NCBI RefSeq assembly: GCF_003626645.1
Contig: NZ_RBAM01000006.1
Span: forward strand, 477,813-541,812
Direction of reading: 5' to 3'
DNA: 64,000 nt
Source of the DNA: Streptomyces klenkii
GTDB lineage: Bacteria > Actinomycetota > Actinomycetes > Streptomycetales > Streptomycetaceae
Part shown: piece by piece, positions 25,409 through 34,057 of the stretch
How positions within the stretch are numbered: the stretch's first letter is position 1
How the letters are laid out: each line of letters opens with the position of its first letter
Notes under the pieces: generated by a model
Told to the model about the DNA's origin: nothing
Databases searched by the model: none
What the model saw: the letters and a program-made list of their open reading frames with translations, nothing else
Program-made: the position numbers and the translations under genes

Positions 25409-26816
25409 CCTCCTTCTCCGCAGCGGGGGCACGGCCGGAGCCGCCCCTGAGGCAGAGGGTGAGGAGGACGGCCGGCACCGTGCTCGCGGCGGCGAGGAGC
25501 CAGCCCCGCTGGAGGGCGTGGCGCAGGGCGTCCGGGGCGGGCGTGCCGACGGCCGCGACCAGCAGGGCGACCCCGAGCACGGCGCCGGTCTGGCGGGCCG
25601 CGGAGTTGGCGGCGGTGCCCACCGCGAACCGGGCCGCGGGCACGTCGGCGAGCGCCGCCGCGCCCAGGCCGGGCAGGCTCGCCCCGGCCCCGATGCCGGT
25701 GAGCGCGCTGACGGGCAGCCACCGGCCGGCGAAGTCGGGGTGCGGCCCGATCCACGTCCCGTACAGGCAGGCGCCGGCCGCGAACACGAGCATCCCGGCG
25801 ACGCAGACCGCCCGGACCCCGTAGCGGCGGGCCAGCCGCTCGGCGGGCAGGGCGACCAGGGACGCGGCGATGGGCGCGGGCGTGACGGCGAGGCCCGCCC
25901 GCAGCGTGGAGTAGTCCCACACCGCGGTCAGGTAGAGGACGTTGCACAGCAGGGTCGCGAAGAACGCGACCGCGAAGAGCAGGGACGCCGCGTTGGCCAC
26001 AGAGAAGGACCGCAGCCGTAGCAGGGCCGGGTCGACGACCGGGGCGGCGTGGCGTACGGAGCGCAGGGCGACGGCGAGCAGCGCCAGGGCGGCGAGCGCC
26101 AGGAAGCCGAGCGTGGGCCATGACCCCCAGCCCCAGTCCTGGCCCTTGACCGCGGCGAGGGCCAGGGCGCCGACGGCGACGCCGAGGACGCCGGCCCCGG
26201 GCAGGTCGGGCAGGGGCAGGCCGCGGGGCTCGCGGCTCTCGGTCAGCACCCGCCACCCGGCCGCGGCCGTCACGGCGCCCAGCGGCAGGTTGACCAGGAA
26301 GACCAGCTCCCAGCCGCGGAGGGCGACGAGCACCCCGCCCACGGACGGGCCGATCCCGGCGGCGACCGCCGAGGCCGCCCCGTACGCGGCGACGGCGGCG
26401 GCCCGGCGGGCGGCGGGGAAGACCTCCAGGAGCAGCGCGAGCGACGTCGGGACGAGCAGGGCGCCGCCCGTCGCCTGCGCGACCCGGGCCGCCACGAGCA
26501 CCGGCACGCTCCCGGCCAGGGCGCACAGCCCCGAGGCCGCGGTGAACAGGGCGAGGCCGAGCAGGAAGGAGCGCTTGCGGCCCCAGCGGTCGGCGAGCCG
26601 CCCGAAGGGGACGAGGAAGGCGGCGAAGGCGATGTTGTAGCCGTTGAGGACCCAGGAGAGGTCGCCCAGGGAGGCGTGCGGGAAGGAGGTCTCCATGTCG
26701 GGGACCGCGATGTTGACGATCGTCGCGTCGAGGAAGGCCATGAACGCCCCGGCCAGGGTGACGGCGGTGACGGACCTGCGGCGCAACGGCGGCCGGCTGC
26801 TCACGGGTGACCTCAC
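25362..26816 (-). CDS. MFS exporter, DHA2 (14-helix) type
   Basis: About 485 residues with 13-14 hydrophobic helices, typical of DHA2 drug:H+ antiporters. Motifs: FMAFLDATIVNIAVPDM in the first helix (motif D1), GRLADRWGRKRSFLLGLALF (motif A between helices 2 and 3), and the antiporter helix 5 stretch VAAGIGPSVGGVLVALRGW (motif C). It should export a small molecule using the proton gradient. GTG 26816 is my best start (about 20 residues before helix 1); GTG 26804 and sites further upstream are possible because the frame stays open. It flanks the type II synthase cluster and could export its product. The gap 26817-27015 contains no gene and serves as a divergent promoter region. Confidence 0.82.
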   Translation of the reverse strand: MRSPVSSRPPLRRRSVTAVTLAGAFMAFLDATIVNIAVPDMETSFPHASLGDLSWVLNGYNIAFAAFLVPFGRLADRWGRKRSFLLGLALFTAASGLCALAGSVPVLVAARVAQATGGALLVPTSLALLLEVFPAARRAAAVAAYGAASAVAAGIGPSVGGVLVALRGWELVFLVNLPLGAVTAAAGWRVLTESREPRGLPLPDLPGAGVLGVAVGALALAAVKGQDWGWGSWPTLGFLALAALALLAVALRSVRHAAPVVDPALLRLRSFSVANAASLLFAVAFFATLLCNVLYLTAVWDYSTLRAGLAVTPAPIAASLVALPAERLARRYGVRAVCVAGMLVFAAGACLYGTWIGPHPDFAGRWLPVSALTGIGAGASLPGLGAAALADVPAARFAVGTAANSAARQTGAVLGVALLVAAVGTPAPDALRHALQRGWLLAAASTVPAVLLTLCLRGGSGRAPAAEKEVSAPGSAATLRRAEP

Positions 26817-27015
26817 CAACGGGACGTCGACGTCGGGCACAGGCCGGGAATTTCGGCCCCTGGTGGAGCCCGGGCACTGTATGCCGCCGCGGCCGGGCCG
26901 GACAAGGAGATGCGCGCCGCCGCCCGCGGCTCTCCGGTCCCCCCGGCCGCTACCGAGGGTGACGGCGGGAGGCTTCCCGTTCGCGCGGCGGAAGAGGGCG
27001 GGGTAGACATGGGAT

Positions 27016-29778
27016 ATGGCCCGAATCCGGGACCGCTCCTCGGGGCCCTCGGGCCGCAGGTTCACCGGTCGGCGCCGAGACAGCAGGCGTGAGCCGGGGC
27101 AGTCGCACCACGGCTCGCGGGTGCCGTCGGCCGGACGTCTCCGGTCGATGGTGCGCAGCCGCAGTGTCGCCGGTCAGATGTTCCTGCTGCAGCTGCTGAT
27201 CGTTCTGCTGCTCGTCGTCGCCGCGGTGGTCACGCTGGTACTCCAGGCGCGGAGTGACAGGTTCCAGGCGGCGCGCGACCGATCGCTCGCCGCCGCACAG
27301 GCGTTCGCCCACGCCCCCGGCCTGGTAGAGACCCTGCGCGGCCCGGACCCCAGCAAGGTGCTCCAGCCGCTGACCGAGGCCGCCCGCAAGGAGGCCGGCG
27401 TCGACTTCATCGTCGTCACCGACCGGGAGGGCGTGCGCTACACCCATCCGCGCCCCGAGCTCATCGGCAAGCGCTTCATCGGCACCATCGCGCCCTCGCA
27501 GGCCGGGCACGTCACCGTCGAGAGCGTCAACGGCCCCCTCGGCGAGGAGGTGCAGGCCGTCGTCCCCGTGGAGGACGACCACGGCAACGTCGTCGGCCTC
27601 GTCTCGTCCGGGCTGAAGGTCAGCTCGGTGAGCAGCGCCGTCGACCGGCAGCTGCCGCTCGTCCTCGCCGCCGGCGGCGCAGCGCTCGCCCTGGCCACGG
27701 GCGGCGCGGCCCTGGTCAGCCGGCGGCTGCGGCGCCAGACGCACGGCCTCGGCCCGTCCGAGATGACCCGGATGTACGAACACCACGACGCGGTCCTGCA
27801 CGCGGTGCGCGAGGGCGTCGTCATCGTCGGCGGGGACGGCCGGGTCCTGCTCGCCAATGACGAGGCGCGCCGGCTCCTGGACCTGCCGCAGGACGTGGAG
27901 GGGCGGCCCGTCACGGGCCTCGGCCTCGACCCCCGGATGGCGGAGCTGCTGGCGTCCCGGCGCGTCGCCAACGACGAGGTGCTGCCCGTGGGGGACCGGC
28001 TGATCGCGGTGAACAACCGGCCCACGGACCGCCGGGGCGGGCCGCCCGGCAGCGTGGCTACCCTGCGTGACTCCACCGAGCTGCGTGCGCTGGCGGGAAA
28101 GGCCGAGGCGGCGCGCGAACGGCTCAAGCTGCTGTACGACGCGAGCGTGGCCATCGGCACGACGCTCGACGTACAGCGCACCGCCGAGGAGCTCACGCAG
28201 GTGGCCTCCCCCCGGTTCACCGACTACGCCACCGTCGACCTCGCCGAGCCCGTCCTGCGCGGCGACGAGCCCCGGATGGTGGGGGTGGGCGGCGAGGCGC
28301 CCGAGCTGCGCCGGGTGGCGCTCAGCGGCGCCCGCGACGACCACCCGCTCTACCGGGCGGGCGAGGTGCACCGCTTCGCCGCGCCCACGCCCCAGGCCAC
28401 GGGCTTCGTCAGCGGGAAGGCCATCCTCGTGCCGGACCTCTCGGCGTCCGCGGGCTGGCGCACCCAGGACGTCGAGCGGACGCAGGAAATACTGGACTAC
28501 GGCTTCCACTCCCTGATCACCGTGCCGCTCAAGGCGCGCGGCGTGCTGATGGGCATCGCCAACTTCTGGCGGACCGAGGGCAACGACACCTTCGAGGAGG
28601 ACGACCTGTCCCTGGCCGAGGAGCTGGCGGCGCGGGCCGCGGTGTGCATCGACAACGCCCGGCGCTTCACGCGCGAGCACGCCATGGCCGTCACGCTCCA
28701 GCACAGCCTGCTGCCGCGCGGCCTGCCCGAGCAGAACGCCCTCGACATCGCCTACCGCTACCTGCCGGCCCAGGCGGGGGTGGGCGGCGACTGGTTCGAC
28801 GTCATCCCGCTGCCGGGGGCGCGCGTCGCCATGGTCGTCGGCGACGTCGTCGGCCACGGGCTGCACGCCGCCGCGACGATGGGCCGGCTCCGTACGGCCG
28901 TGCAGAACTTCTCCGCCCTCGACCTGCCGCCGGACGAGCTCCTCGGGCACCTCGACGAGCTCGTCGGCCGCATCGACCAGGAGTCCGCGGGCCCGGACGA
29001 GGAGGCCGCGATCGCGGGCGCCACGTGCCTGTACGCGATCTACGATCCGGCCACCGGCGTGTGCGCCATGGCCCGGGCCGGGCACCCCCTGCCGGCGCTC
29101 GTCCACCCCGACGGCTCGGTCGAGTTCCCCGAGCTGCCCGCGGGGCCGCCGCTGGGCCTCGGCGGGCTGCCCTTCGAGGCCGGGGAGCTGGAGCTGGCCG
29201 AGGGCAGCAGCCTCGTGCTCTACACCGACGGCCTCGTCGAGGACCGCAAGCGGGACATCGACGCGGGCCTCGCGATCCTCCGCGACACGCTGGCCCACCC
29301 CGGCCGGACGCCCGAGGAGGCCTGCGACGCGGTGATCAGCGCGCTGCTCCCGGCCCGGCAGCGCGACGACATCGCCCTCCTCGTCGCCCGGACCCGCCGC
29401 CTCGCCGCCGACCGGTCGGCGGAGTGGGAGCTGCCCTCCGACCCGGCCGTGGTCTCGCGCGCCCGCGCCGACGTCACGCAGCAGCTCTCCGACTGGGGCA
29501 TGGACGAGGCCGCGTTCACCACCGAGCTGATCCTCAGCGAGCTCATCACCAACGCCATCCGCCACGCCTCGGGCCCGGTCCGCGTCCGCCTGCTGCGCGA
29601 CCGCGCCCTGATCTGCGAGGTCGCCGACGGCAGCAGCACCTCTCCCCACCTGCGCTACGCCGCGGCGGAGGACGAGGGCGGCCGGGGCCTGTTCCTCGTC
29701 GCCCAGCTGGCGGAGCGGTGGGGGACGCGGTACACGCCGGAGGGCAAGGTGATCTGGGCGGAACAGCCGTTGCCGTGA
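27016..29778 (+). CDS. SpoIIE-type PP2C phosphatase with sensor, PAS, GAF and ATPase domains
   Basis: A 920-residue membrane signalling protein. Order: cytoplasmic tail; TM1 (MFLLQLLIVLLLVVAAVV, near 55-75); extracytoplasmic Cache-like sensor (about 80-210, VDFIVVTDREGVRYTHPRPE as in CitA/DcuS-type kinases); TM2 (215-235); PAS (about 250-355); GAF (370-550); SpoIIE PP2C phosphatase (580-795, with GVGGDWFDVIPL and VGDVVGHGLHAA holding metal Asp residues, and ARQRDDIALLV at the end); and a HATPase_c anti-sigma-like kinase domain (800-920, LSELITNAIRHA and GGRGLFLV). Proteins of this type set anti-sigma/anti-anti-sigma partner switching, with phosphatase and kinase in one chain. ATG 27016 is used; ATG 27148, just before TM1, is an alternative. 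No anti-anti-sigma gene is adjacent. Confidence 0.9.
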   Translation: MARIRDRSSGPSGRRFTGRRRDSRREPGQSHHGSRVPSAGRLRSMVRSRSVAGQMFLLQLLIVLLLVVAAVVTLVLQARSDRFQAARDRSLAAAQAFAHAPGLVETLRGPDPSKVLQPLTEAARKEAGVDFIVVTDREGVRYTHPRPELIGKRFIGTIAPSQAGHVTVESVNGPLGEEVQAVVPVEDDHGNVVGLVSSGLKVSSVSSAVDRQLPLVLAAGGAALALATGGAALVSRRLRRQTHGLGPSEMTRMYEHHDAVLHAVREGVVIVGGDGRVLLANDEARRLLDLPQDVEGRPVTGLGLDPRMAELLASRRVANDEVLPVGDRLIAVNNRPTDRRGGPPGSVATLRDSTELRALAGKAEAARERLKLLYDASVAIGTTLDVQRTAEELTQVASPRFTDYATVDLAEPVLRGDEPRMVGVGGEAPELRRVALSGARDDHPLYRAGEVHRFAAPTPQATGFVSGKAILVPDLSASAGWRTQDVERTQEILDYGFHSLITVPLKARGVLMGIANFWRTEGNDTFEEDDLSLAEELAARAAVCIDNARRFTREHAMAVTLQHSLLPRGLPEQNALDIAYRYLPAQAGVGGDWFDVIPLPGARVAMVVGDVVGHGLHAAATMGRLRTAVQNFSALDLPPDELLGHLDELVGRIDQESAGPDEEAAIAGATCLYAIYDPATGVCAMARAGHPLPALVHPDGSVEFPELPAGPPLGLGGLPFEAGELELAEGSSLVLYTDGLVEDRKRDIDAGLAILRDTLAHPGRTPEEACDAVISALLPARQRDDIALLVARTRRLAADRSAEWELPSDPAVVSRARADVTQQLSDWGMDEAAFTTELILSELITNAIRHASGPVRVRLLRDRALICEVADGSSTSPHLRYAAAEDEGGRGLFLVAQLAERWGTRYTPEGKVIWAEQPLP

Positions 29779-29816
29779 GACGGCGGGAACAGCCCGGCCC
29801 CGGCGGGACATGCGGC

Positions 29817-29848
29817 GCCGCCGGGGCCTCGCAGGAGGCCCCGGCGGC
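29817..29848. terminator. Intrinsic terminator hairpin between convergent genes
   Basis: Perfect 13-bp GC-rich stem (29817-29829 with 29836-29848) and a six-base loop, between the SpoIIE-type gene and the CsbD-like gene, which converge here. Probably acts in both directions. Confidence 0.75.
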
Positions 29849-29869
29849 GTGTATCCGGCGAGGTGCGGC

Positions 29870-30040
29870 TCAGCGGCCGCCGCTCAGGTTCTTCCTGGCC
29901 TTCTCCGCGGACTCCTGGATCTTGCCCGTCAGCTTCTCGGCCCGGCCCTCCGCCTCCATCCGCTTGTCGCCGGTCGCGCTGCCCGCGCTCTCCTTGAGCT
30001 TGCCCTTGACCTGCTTCGCCTTTGCCTTCGCCTTGCCCAT
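29870..30040 (-). CDS. CsbD-family stress-response protein
   Basis: A 56-residue, highly charged Lys/Ala/Glu-rich protein of the CsbD-like family, which is induced by general stress in several bacteria (sigma-B dependent in Bacillus); biochemical function is unknown. The family pattern KGKLKESAGSATGDKRMEAE and GKIQESAEKARK is clear. ATG 30040 has GGAGG about ten bases upstream. Single small gene next to a stress-type phosphatase gene, but in convergent orientation. Confidence 0.85.
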   Translation of the reverse strand: MGKAKAKAKQVKGKLKESAGSATGDKRMEAEGRAEKLTGKIQESAEKARKNLSGGR

Positions 30041-30147
30041 GACGGGGCCTCCCTGTGTGTGCGATGAAGGGGGTTCTGCCGGATTCCACCCTCCGGCCGG
30101 TCCCCCGGGCCCGCAACCGCAGGGCCGGACGCACCCCTTCGGCGGCT

Positions 30148-30957
30148 TCAGTTCAGCCAGAACCCCGAGCGCTCCAGCCACAGGTCGAGGAGGGGTTCGT
30201 CGCCGAGGATCTCGACGCCGCCGGTGCCGCTGGGCGTGGGGCGCCGGTAGACGAACAGCACGAGGTCGGTGAGCGTGCCGCGCACGGCGACGGCGGCCTT
30301 CGCGTGCGCGTGGCTCCAGCGGGCGGTGCCGCCGGTGAGGTCGACCAGCCACTCCCCCGCGGTCGTGCCGGGCGCGGGGCCGGTGGCGTGGAAGTGGAGC
30401 GTGCGGCCGGGGCCGAGCAGTGCGGGGCCGCCCGGCGGGGTCCGGGCGGCTTCGGCGTACGAGGCGAACGTCATCCATTCGTCGAGGGCGTCGAGGGCGA
30501 CCTCTTCGTCCAGCCGGTAGTCCGCGCCGGCGGCGAGCGCGGCGTCGGCCCGGTGGACGGCCGTCTCGTGGGTCATGCGGCGGGCCCAGAAGGCCGCCGA
30601 GCGCTCCTCGGAGGGCGTCCACACCCGCGCGCCGGGGCCGGCTTCGCGCAGCGTCCGGGCGAGCCGTTCGGCTCCTTCGGCGAGCCAGGTGCCGAGGAAG
30701 GCGCCGTCCTCGTCGGTGTGGCGGGCGAGGGCGGCGTCGCCGACGAGGTCGTCGGGGACGGGCCCGGCGGCCCGGGTGCGGACGACCTCCTCGGCCCAGC
30801 GGTGGGTGCCGCCGACGTGACGCAGCAGCTGTCCGAGGTTCCAGCCGGGGCAGGAGGGCACGGGGGCCCGCATGCCGGCGCCCTTGGCGTGCGACCTCAA
30901 CAGGTCGGTCTGCGCCGTGACTTCGGCGCAGCAGCGGTCGAAGCTGAGGGTACTCAT
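30148..30957 (-). CDS. Maleylpyruvate isomerase-type mycothiol-dependent (DinB-like) protein
   Basis: A 269-residue protein of the actinobacterial family with an N-terminal DinB-like four-helix metal-binding domain (maleylpyruvate isomerase, mycothiol-dependent) and a small C-terminal domain. Evidence: PSCPGWNLGQLLRHVGGTHRW (near 33-55; VPxCPxW...HxG pattern), RMTHETAVHRADA (near 128-142) with the second and third metal-ligand His, and the C-terminal WLVDLTGGTARWSHAHAKAAVAVRG-type domain. Members are presumed mycothiol transferases or isomerases, mostly uncharacterised. ATG 30957 overlaps the upstream DUF2127 stop by four bases, so the two are coupled. Confidence 0.84.
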   Translation of the reverse strand: MSTLSFDRCCAEVTAQTDLLRSHAKGAGMRAPVPSCPGWNLGQLLRHVGGTHRWAEEVVRTRAAGPVPDDLVGDAALARHTDEDGAFLGTWLAEGAERLARTLREAGPGARVWTPSEERSAAFWARRMTHETAVHRADAALAAGADYRLDEEVALDALDEWMTFASYAEAARTPPGGPALLGPGRTLHFHATGPAPGTTAGEWLVDLTGGTARWSHAHAKAAVAVRGTLTDLVLFVYRRPTPSGTGGVEILGDEPLLDLWLERSGFWLN

Positions 30958-31838
30958 GGGGCCACGGTACGGTCCGGGGCGGGAGCGCTGCCGCCGCCGG
31001 GGCCGGGGTAGACCCGTTCCAGGGCCTCCCAGCCGCTGTCGTGGGCGCGGACGGCGGCCTCGGCCCGGCCGCCGCCGCGCAGCCCGAACAGGCGCTTCGC
31101 GTACAGCAGATACGCCACGACGGCGAGGTTGATGGCGAGGGTGAGGACCTTCAGGACGCTGATGTGCCCGGTGAGTTCGTAGAGCTCGGGGACGAGGAGC
31201 ACGGCGGTCGCGACGAAGGTGAGGTACTCGGCCCACCGGCGCGCCCGCCACAGGCCGACGGCCTCCACGCCTTCGAGGAGCGCGTACGCGGCGAGGACGG
31301 CGCCGATGACCCACAGGGTGCGGCCGTGGGCGGCGAAGGCCCGTTCGGCGTCGCCGAGCAGGCCGTGGCCGTGGGCGCCGGTGGGGCCGCCGACGCCGGT
31401 CTGGAGGGCGTCGGCGAAGCGGTAGAAGGGGTCCCTGAGGCGTTCCCGCTCGCGGGCGAAGACGAGGACGGCGACGGCGAGGACGGTCAGGACCGCGCAG
31501 TGCAGCATCCGGTCGAGGGCGATCAGGCGCAGGACGTAGCGGTCGCGCAGGGGGCGGCCGCGCAGGGGCAGCTCGATGCCGTCGCGGCCGGGGGGCGTCT
31601 CCCGCCCGGGCCGTTCGGGCGGCGGGAGGGGCAGCCACGCGTCGCAGCGCAGGCAGCGGTGCCAGCGCGGGCCGCCGGGTTCTTCGCGGACGATCAGGGC
31701 GTCGGCGGGGCGCACGGCCGCGGCGTCCGTGCCGACGAGGCGGTGGCCGTGCAGGGCGCACTCGGCGAGCTCGTAGCGGAGGCGGCGGCGTTCGGGGCGC
31801 GCGCCCGGAGCGGCTGTCAGTCCCGGCCCGTCGCTCAC
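30954..31838 (-). CDS. DUF2127-family membrane protein
   Basis: A 294-residue protein with a soluble N-terminal part containing a possible zinc knuckle (CALHGH and CLRCDAW) and a C-terminal membrane part with about four hydrophobic helices (VLTVLAVAVLVFA, LWVIGAVLAAYALLEGVEAV, YLTFVATAVLLVPELYELTG, VLTLAINLAVVAYLLYAKRL). The helix sequence ALLEGVEAVGLWRARRWAEY is typical of DUF2127. Function is unknown. GTG start at 31838. It is the first gene of a two-gene unit with the DinB-like gene. The 132 bases beyond it (31839-31970) show no gene. Confidence 0.8.
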   Translation of the reverse strand: MSDGPGLTAAPGARPERRRLRYELAECALHGHRLVGTDAAAVRPADALIVREEPGGPRWHRCLRCDAWLPLPPPERPGRETPPGRDGIELPLRGRPLRDRYVLRLIALDRMLHCAVLTVLAVAVLVFARERERLRDPFYRFADALQTGVGGPTGAHGHGLLGDAERAFAAHGRTLWVIGAVLAAYALLEGVEAVGLWRARRWAEYLTFVATAVLLVPELYELTGHISVLKVLTLAINLAVVAYLLYAKRLFGLRGGGRAEAAVRAHDSGWEALERVYPGPGGGSAPAPDRTVAP

Positions 31839-31970
31839 GCGTCCACCGTCCCTCCGACACCGGCCCGGCCGTCGTGGCCCTGCGGGCCGCTTCAGGGCAC
31901 GAGTATGGCCGGTCGGGCCGCAGCCGGCCGGGATTCGGGGAGGGTTTTCAGCATCCTTGTACCGCCGCGC

Positions 31971-32156
31971 CTACGGGCGTTCCCGGCGCGCCGGTGCGCC
32001 GGTGCCGGGCTCCGCCTCCGGCTCCTCGGGCATCAGGGGTTCGGCGTCGCGCCACTCCTCGGTCCGGGTGGGCCGGCCCGAGCGGGTCAGCTCCGCCACC
32101 TCCTTCTTCAGCTCGTCGTCCCGCTTGGCTCCGTGCTTGCTGCTTCCCCGGTCCAT
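31971..32156 (-). CDS. Small conserved hydrophilic protein
   Basis: A 61-residue acidic/charged protein (MDRGSSKHGAKRDDELKKE...) of a type common in streptomycetes: a Gly-Ser-Ser-Lys-His-Gly start, a DDELKKEVAELTRSG helix and EEWRDAEP toward the end. I recall such proteins only as conserved hypotheticals. The start at 32156 is chosen because AGGAGG lies eight bases upstream; a longer frame to 32249 has no ribosome site. It is alone between the DUF2127 gene and the siderophore locus. Between it and the iron box (32157-32302) no gene is seen. Confidence 0.7.
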   Translation of the reverse strand: MDRGSSKHGAKRDDELKKEVAELTRSGRPTRTEEWRDAEPLMPEEPEAEPGTGAPARRERP

Positions 32157-32302
32157 CGTGCGGTCCTCCTGATTGCCACAGGTGCTGGAACCCGTCGGGT
32201 GCCCGGACCTTTCCGTGTTAAACCAGCCGCCGTCTCCCTGCTGGACCACCGCCGACTCCCTGCTGAGCCGGTCGTCGGCCCCTCCCCGAGCTCAAGATTT
32301 AG

Positions 32303-32321
32303 TTAGGTTAGGCTTACCTCA
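32303..32321 (+). promoter_or_regulatory. Iron box (DmdR1/IdeR-type operator)
   Basis: TTAGGTTAGGCTTACCTCA differs at two positions from the streptomycete iron-box consensus TTAGGTTAGGCTCACCTAA. It lies 49 bases before the GNAT start codon, so iron-loaded DmdR/IdeR should repress that gene. Confidence 0.88.
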
Positions 32322-32369
32322 CTTTACTGGGTGAACGCCCCAGGTGAACGTGAGAATCAGGAGCCCTCT

Positions 32370-32978
32370 ATGAGGCTGGGTCCGCTGTTGGTCCGCACAC
32401 GCGAGGGCCTGCCGGCCCTGCCCGAGCCGGGCGGCGTACGGGTGGCACGCGCCGCCGACGCCCCCGCGCTCCACGCCCTGTCGGAACCCTTCATGCGGAC
32501 GGGCGCGCTGCGCCGCCGGACGCCGCACGTGTACGCGGCCGGGTTCGCGGAGTTCTTCGTCGCGGAGGACGCCGACGGGCTCCTCGAAGGCTGCGTCGCC
32601 CTGCGCACGTTCCCCGCCGACGGGCTGCCGGCCGCCGCCGGCAAGGCGGGCGTGCTGCACAACTTCTGCGTACGGCAGGGCCGCCAGCGCCGCGGCGTCG
32701 GGTCACGGCTGCTGACGGCGCTGCTGCTGCACGCCTCCGACCGGTCGGTGACCGAGGTGTTCGCGGCGACGACCGGCGACGGCGAGGCCTTCCTCCGCAG
32801 CGGCTTCCGCGAGACCGGCACTTCGCGGGCGCCGCGCACCTGGGTGGCGGCCCTGGATCCCGGCCGCGGCTCCCGCGTCTTCTCCCGGCCCCTGCCCGGG
32901 GCCCCGCTCCCCGAGGGGAGCGCCCCCGCTCAGCCCAGGCCTGCTCGCCACTGGCGGGCGAGCACCCACACGAGGTAG
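32370..32978 (+). CDS. GNAT-family N-acetyltransferase, iron-regulated
   Basis: A 202-residue GNAT protein. The acetyl-CoA loop is VRQGRQRRGVGSRLLTALLL (near 99-118; R/QxxGxG/A pattern), preceded by the beta4 strand AGVLHNFC. N-terminal sequence VRVARAADAPALHAL is typical of GNATs. ATG 32370 has AGGAG at 32359-32363. The iron box upstream places it in the iron-starvation response, and it converges on, and overlaps by 49 bases, the FecCD permease gene. It may acylate a siderophore or a precursor such as hydroxyornithine, but sequence alone does not show this; GNATs near siderophore loci are not always biosynthetic. The last ~35 residues are Pro-rich and without a domain. Confidence 0.8.
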   Translation: MRLGPLLVRTREGLPALPEPGGVRVARAADAPALHALSEPFMRTGALRRRTPHVYAAGFAEFFVAEDADGLLEGCVALRTFPADGLPAAAGKAGVLHNFCVRQGRQRRGVGSRLLTALLLHASDRSVTEVFAATTGDGEAFLRSGFRETGTSRAPRTWVAALDPGRGSRVFSRPLPGAPLPEGSAPAQPRPARHWRASTHTR

Positions 32979-34057
32979 CAGCCTCCGACAACGCCGGTCA
33001 GGACCCCCACGGGAAGCTGCGTGGGGGCCAGCATCCGCTGCGCGGTGATGTCGCTGACGGCGAGCACCAGGGCGCCGAGCACGGCGGACGGCAGGAGGCC
33101 CGGGCCCGGGGAGCGGGTGAGCCGGCGCGCGACCTGCGGGGCCACCAGGGCCACGAACGGGACGGGGCCGGCGACCGCGGTGGCGAGCGCCGTGAGCCCC
33201 ACGCCCGTGACGAGCGCACCGGCCTTGGCCCGCTCGGTCCGTACGCCCAGCGCCGACGCCGTGTCCTCGCCCATCTCCAGCATGCGCAGGGGCCGGCCGA
33301 GGAGCAGGGCGGCGGGGGCGAGGACGGCGAGCGCGGCCGCCATCGTCGTCACGTGCTGCCAGCCGCGGCCGTTGAGGCTGCCGGTGAGCCAGACCTGGGC
33401 GCTCTGCGCGTCGGTGAACGACGCCTTGGCGATCAGGTAGGCGTTGGCCGAGGAGAGCAGGGCGCTCACCCCGATGCCGACGAGGACGAGCCGGAACGCG
33501 GCCGCGCCGCGCCGCCACGCGAGCAGGTAGACGGCGGCGCTGGTGACCGCGCAGCCGGCGACGGACCCGGCGGCGACCGAGGCGGCCCCCGCGCCCAGCA
33601 CGAGGAGGGCGACGAGGGCGCCGGTCGCGGAGCCGACGGTGAAGCCGATGACGTCGGGGCTGCCGAGGGGGTTGCGGGCGACGCTCTGGAAGAGCGCCCC
33701 GGACAGGCCGAGCGCGGCGCCCGTCAGAAGGGCCGTCAGGAGCCGGGGCAGCCGCAGCTCTTCGACGATGTACGCATAGGCCGGGTTGCCGTCTCCGGCG
33801 AGGACGCGCAGCACGTCGGGGACGGGGATGCGGAAGTCGCCGGTGGTCAGCGTCCATACGCCGGTCGCGGCCGCGGCCAGGAGCAGGGCGGCGCAGACGG
33901 CGGCGGTGCGCGGGTCCCAGCGCAGGGACAAGGCAGGTCGGCCGGGGCGGCCGGGCAGGGCCAGGCGCAGGGTGCGCGTGCGCGCGGCCCGCGGGGGCCC
34001 GCCCGGCCGCCGCGCCCGGCCGGGGCGCGGGCGCGCAAGGGGGGTACGGCTGGTCAC
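32930..34057 (-). CDS. FecCD-family iron-siderophore ABC permease (second subunit)
   Basis: A 375-residue FecCD/BtuC-type permease with about nine to ten hydrophobic helices after a basic N-terminal tail of about 45 residues. The conserved block GLSGALFQSVARNPLGSPDVIGF (split here as seen near residue 125-145) and the coupling-helix region ALGVRTERAKA identify the family. With the preceding permease it would form the heterodimeric channel for ferric siderophore import. GTG 34057 overlaps the stop of the first permease (GTGA). It is the last gene of the reductase-permease-permease operon. No ATPase gene of the FecE type is present in the window, so one must come from elsewhere. Confidence 0.9.
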   Translation of the reverse strand: MTSRTPLARPRPGRARRPGGPPRAARTRTLRLALPGRPGRPALSLRWDPRTAAVCAALLLAAAATGVWTLTTGDFRIPVPDVLRVLAGDGNPAYAYIVEELRLPRLLTALLTGAALGLSGALFQSVARNPLGSPDVIGFTVGSATGALVALLVLGAGAASVAAGSVAGCAVTSAAVYLLAWRRGAAAFRLVLVGIGVSALLSSANAYLIAKASFTDAQSAQVWLTGSLNGRGWQHVTTMAAALAVLAPAALLLGRPLRMLEMGEDTASALGVRTERAKAGALVTGVGLTALATAVAGPVPFVALVAPQVARRLTRSPGPGLLPSAVLGALVLAVSDITAQRMLAPTQLPVGVLTGVVGGCYLVWVLARQWRAGLG

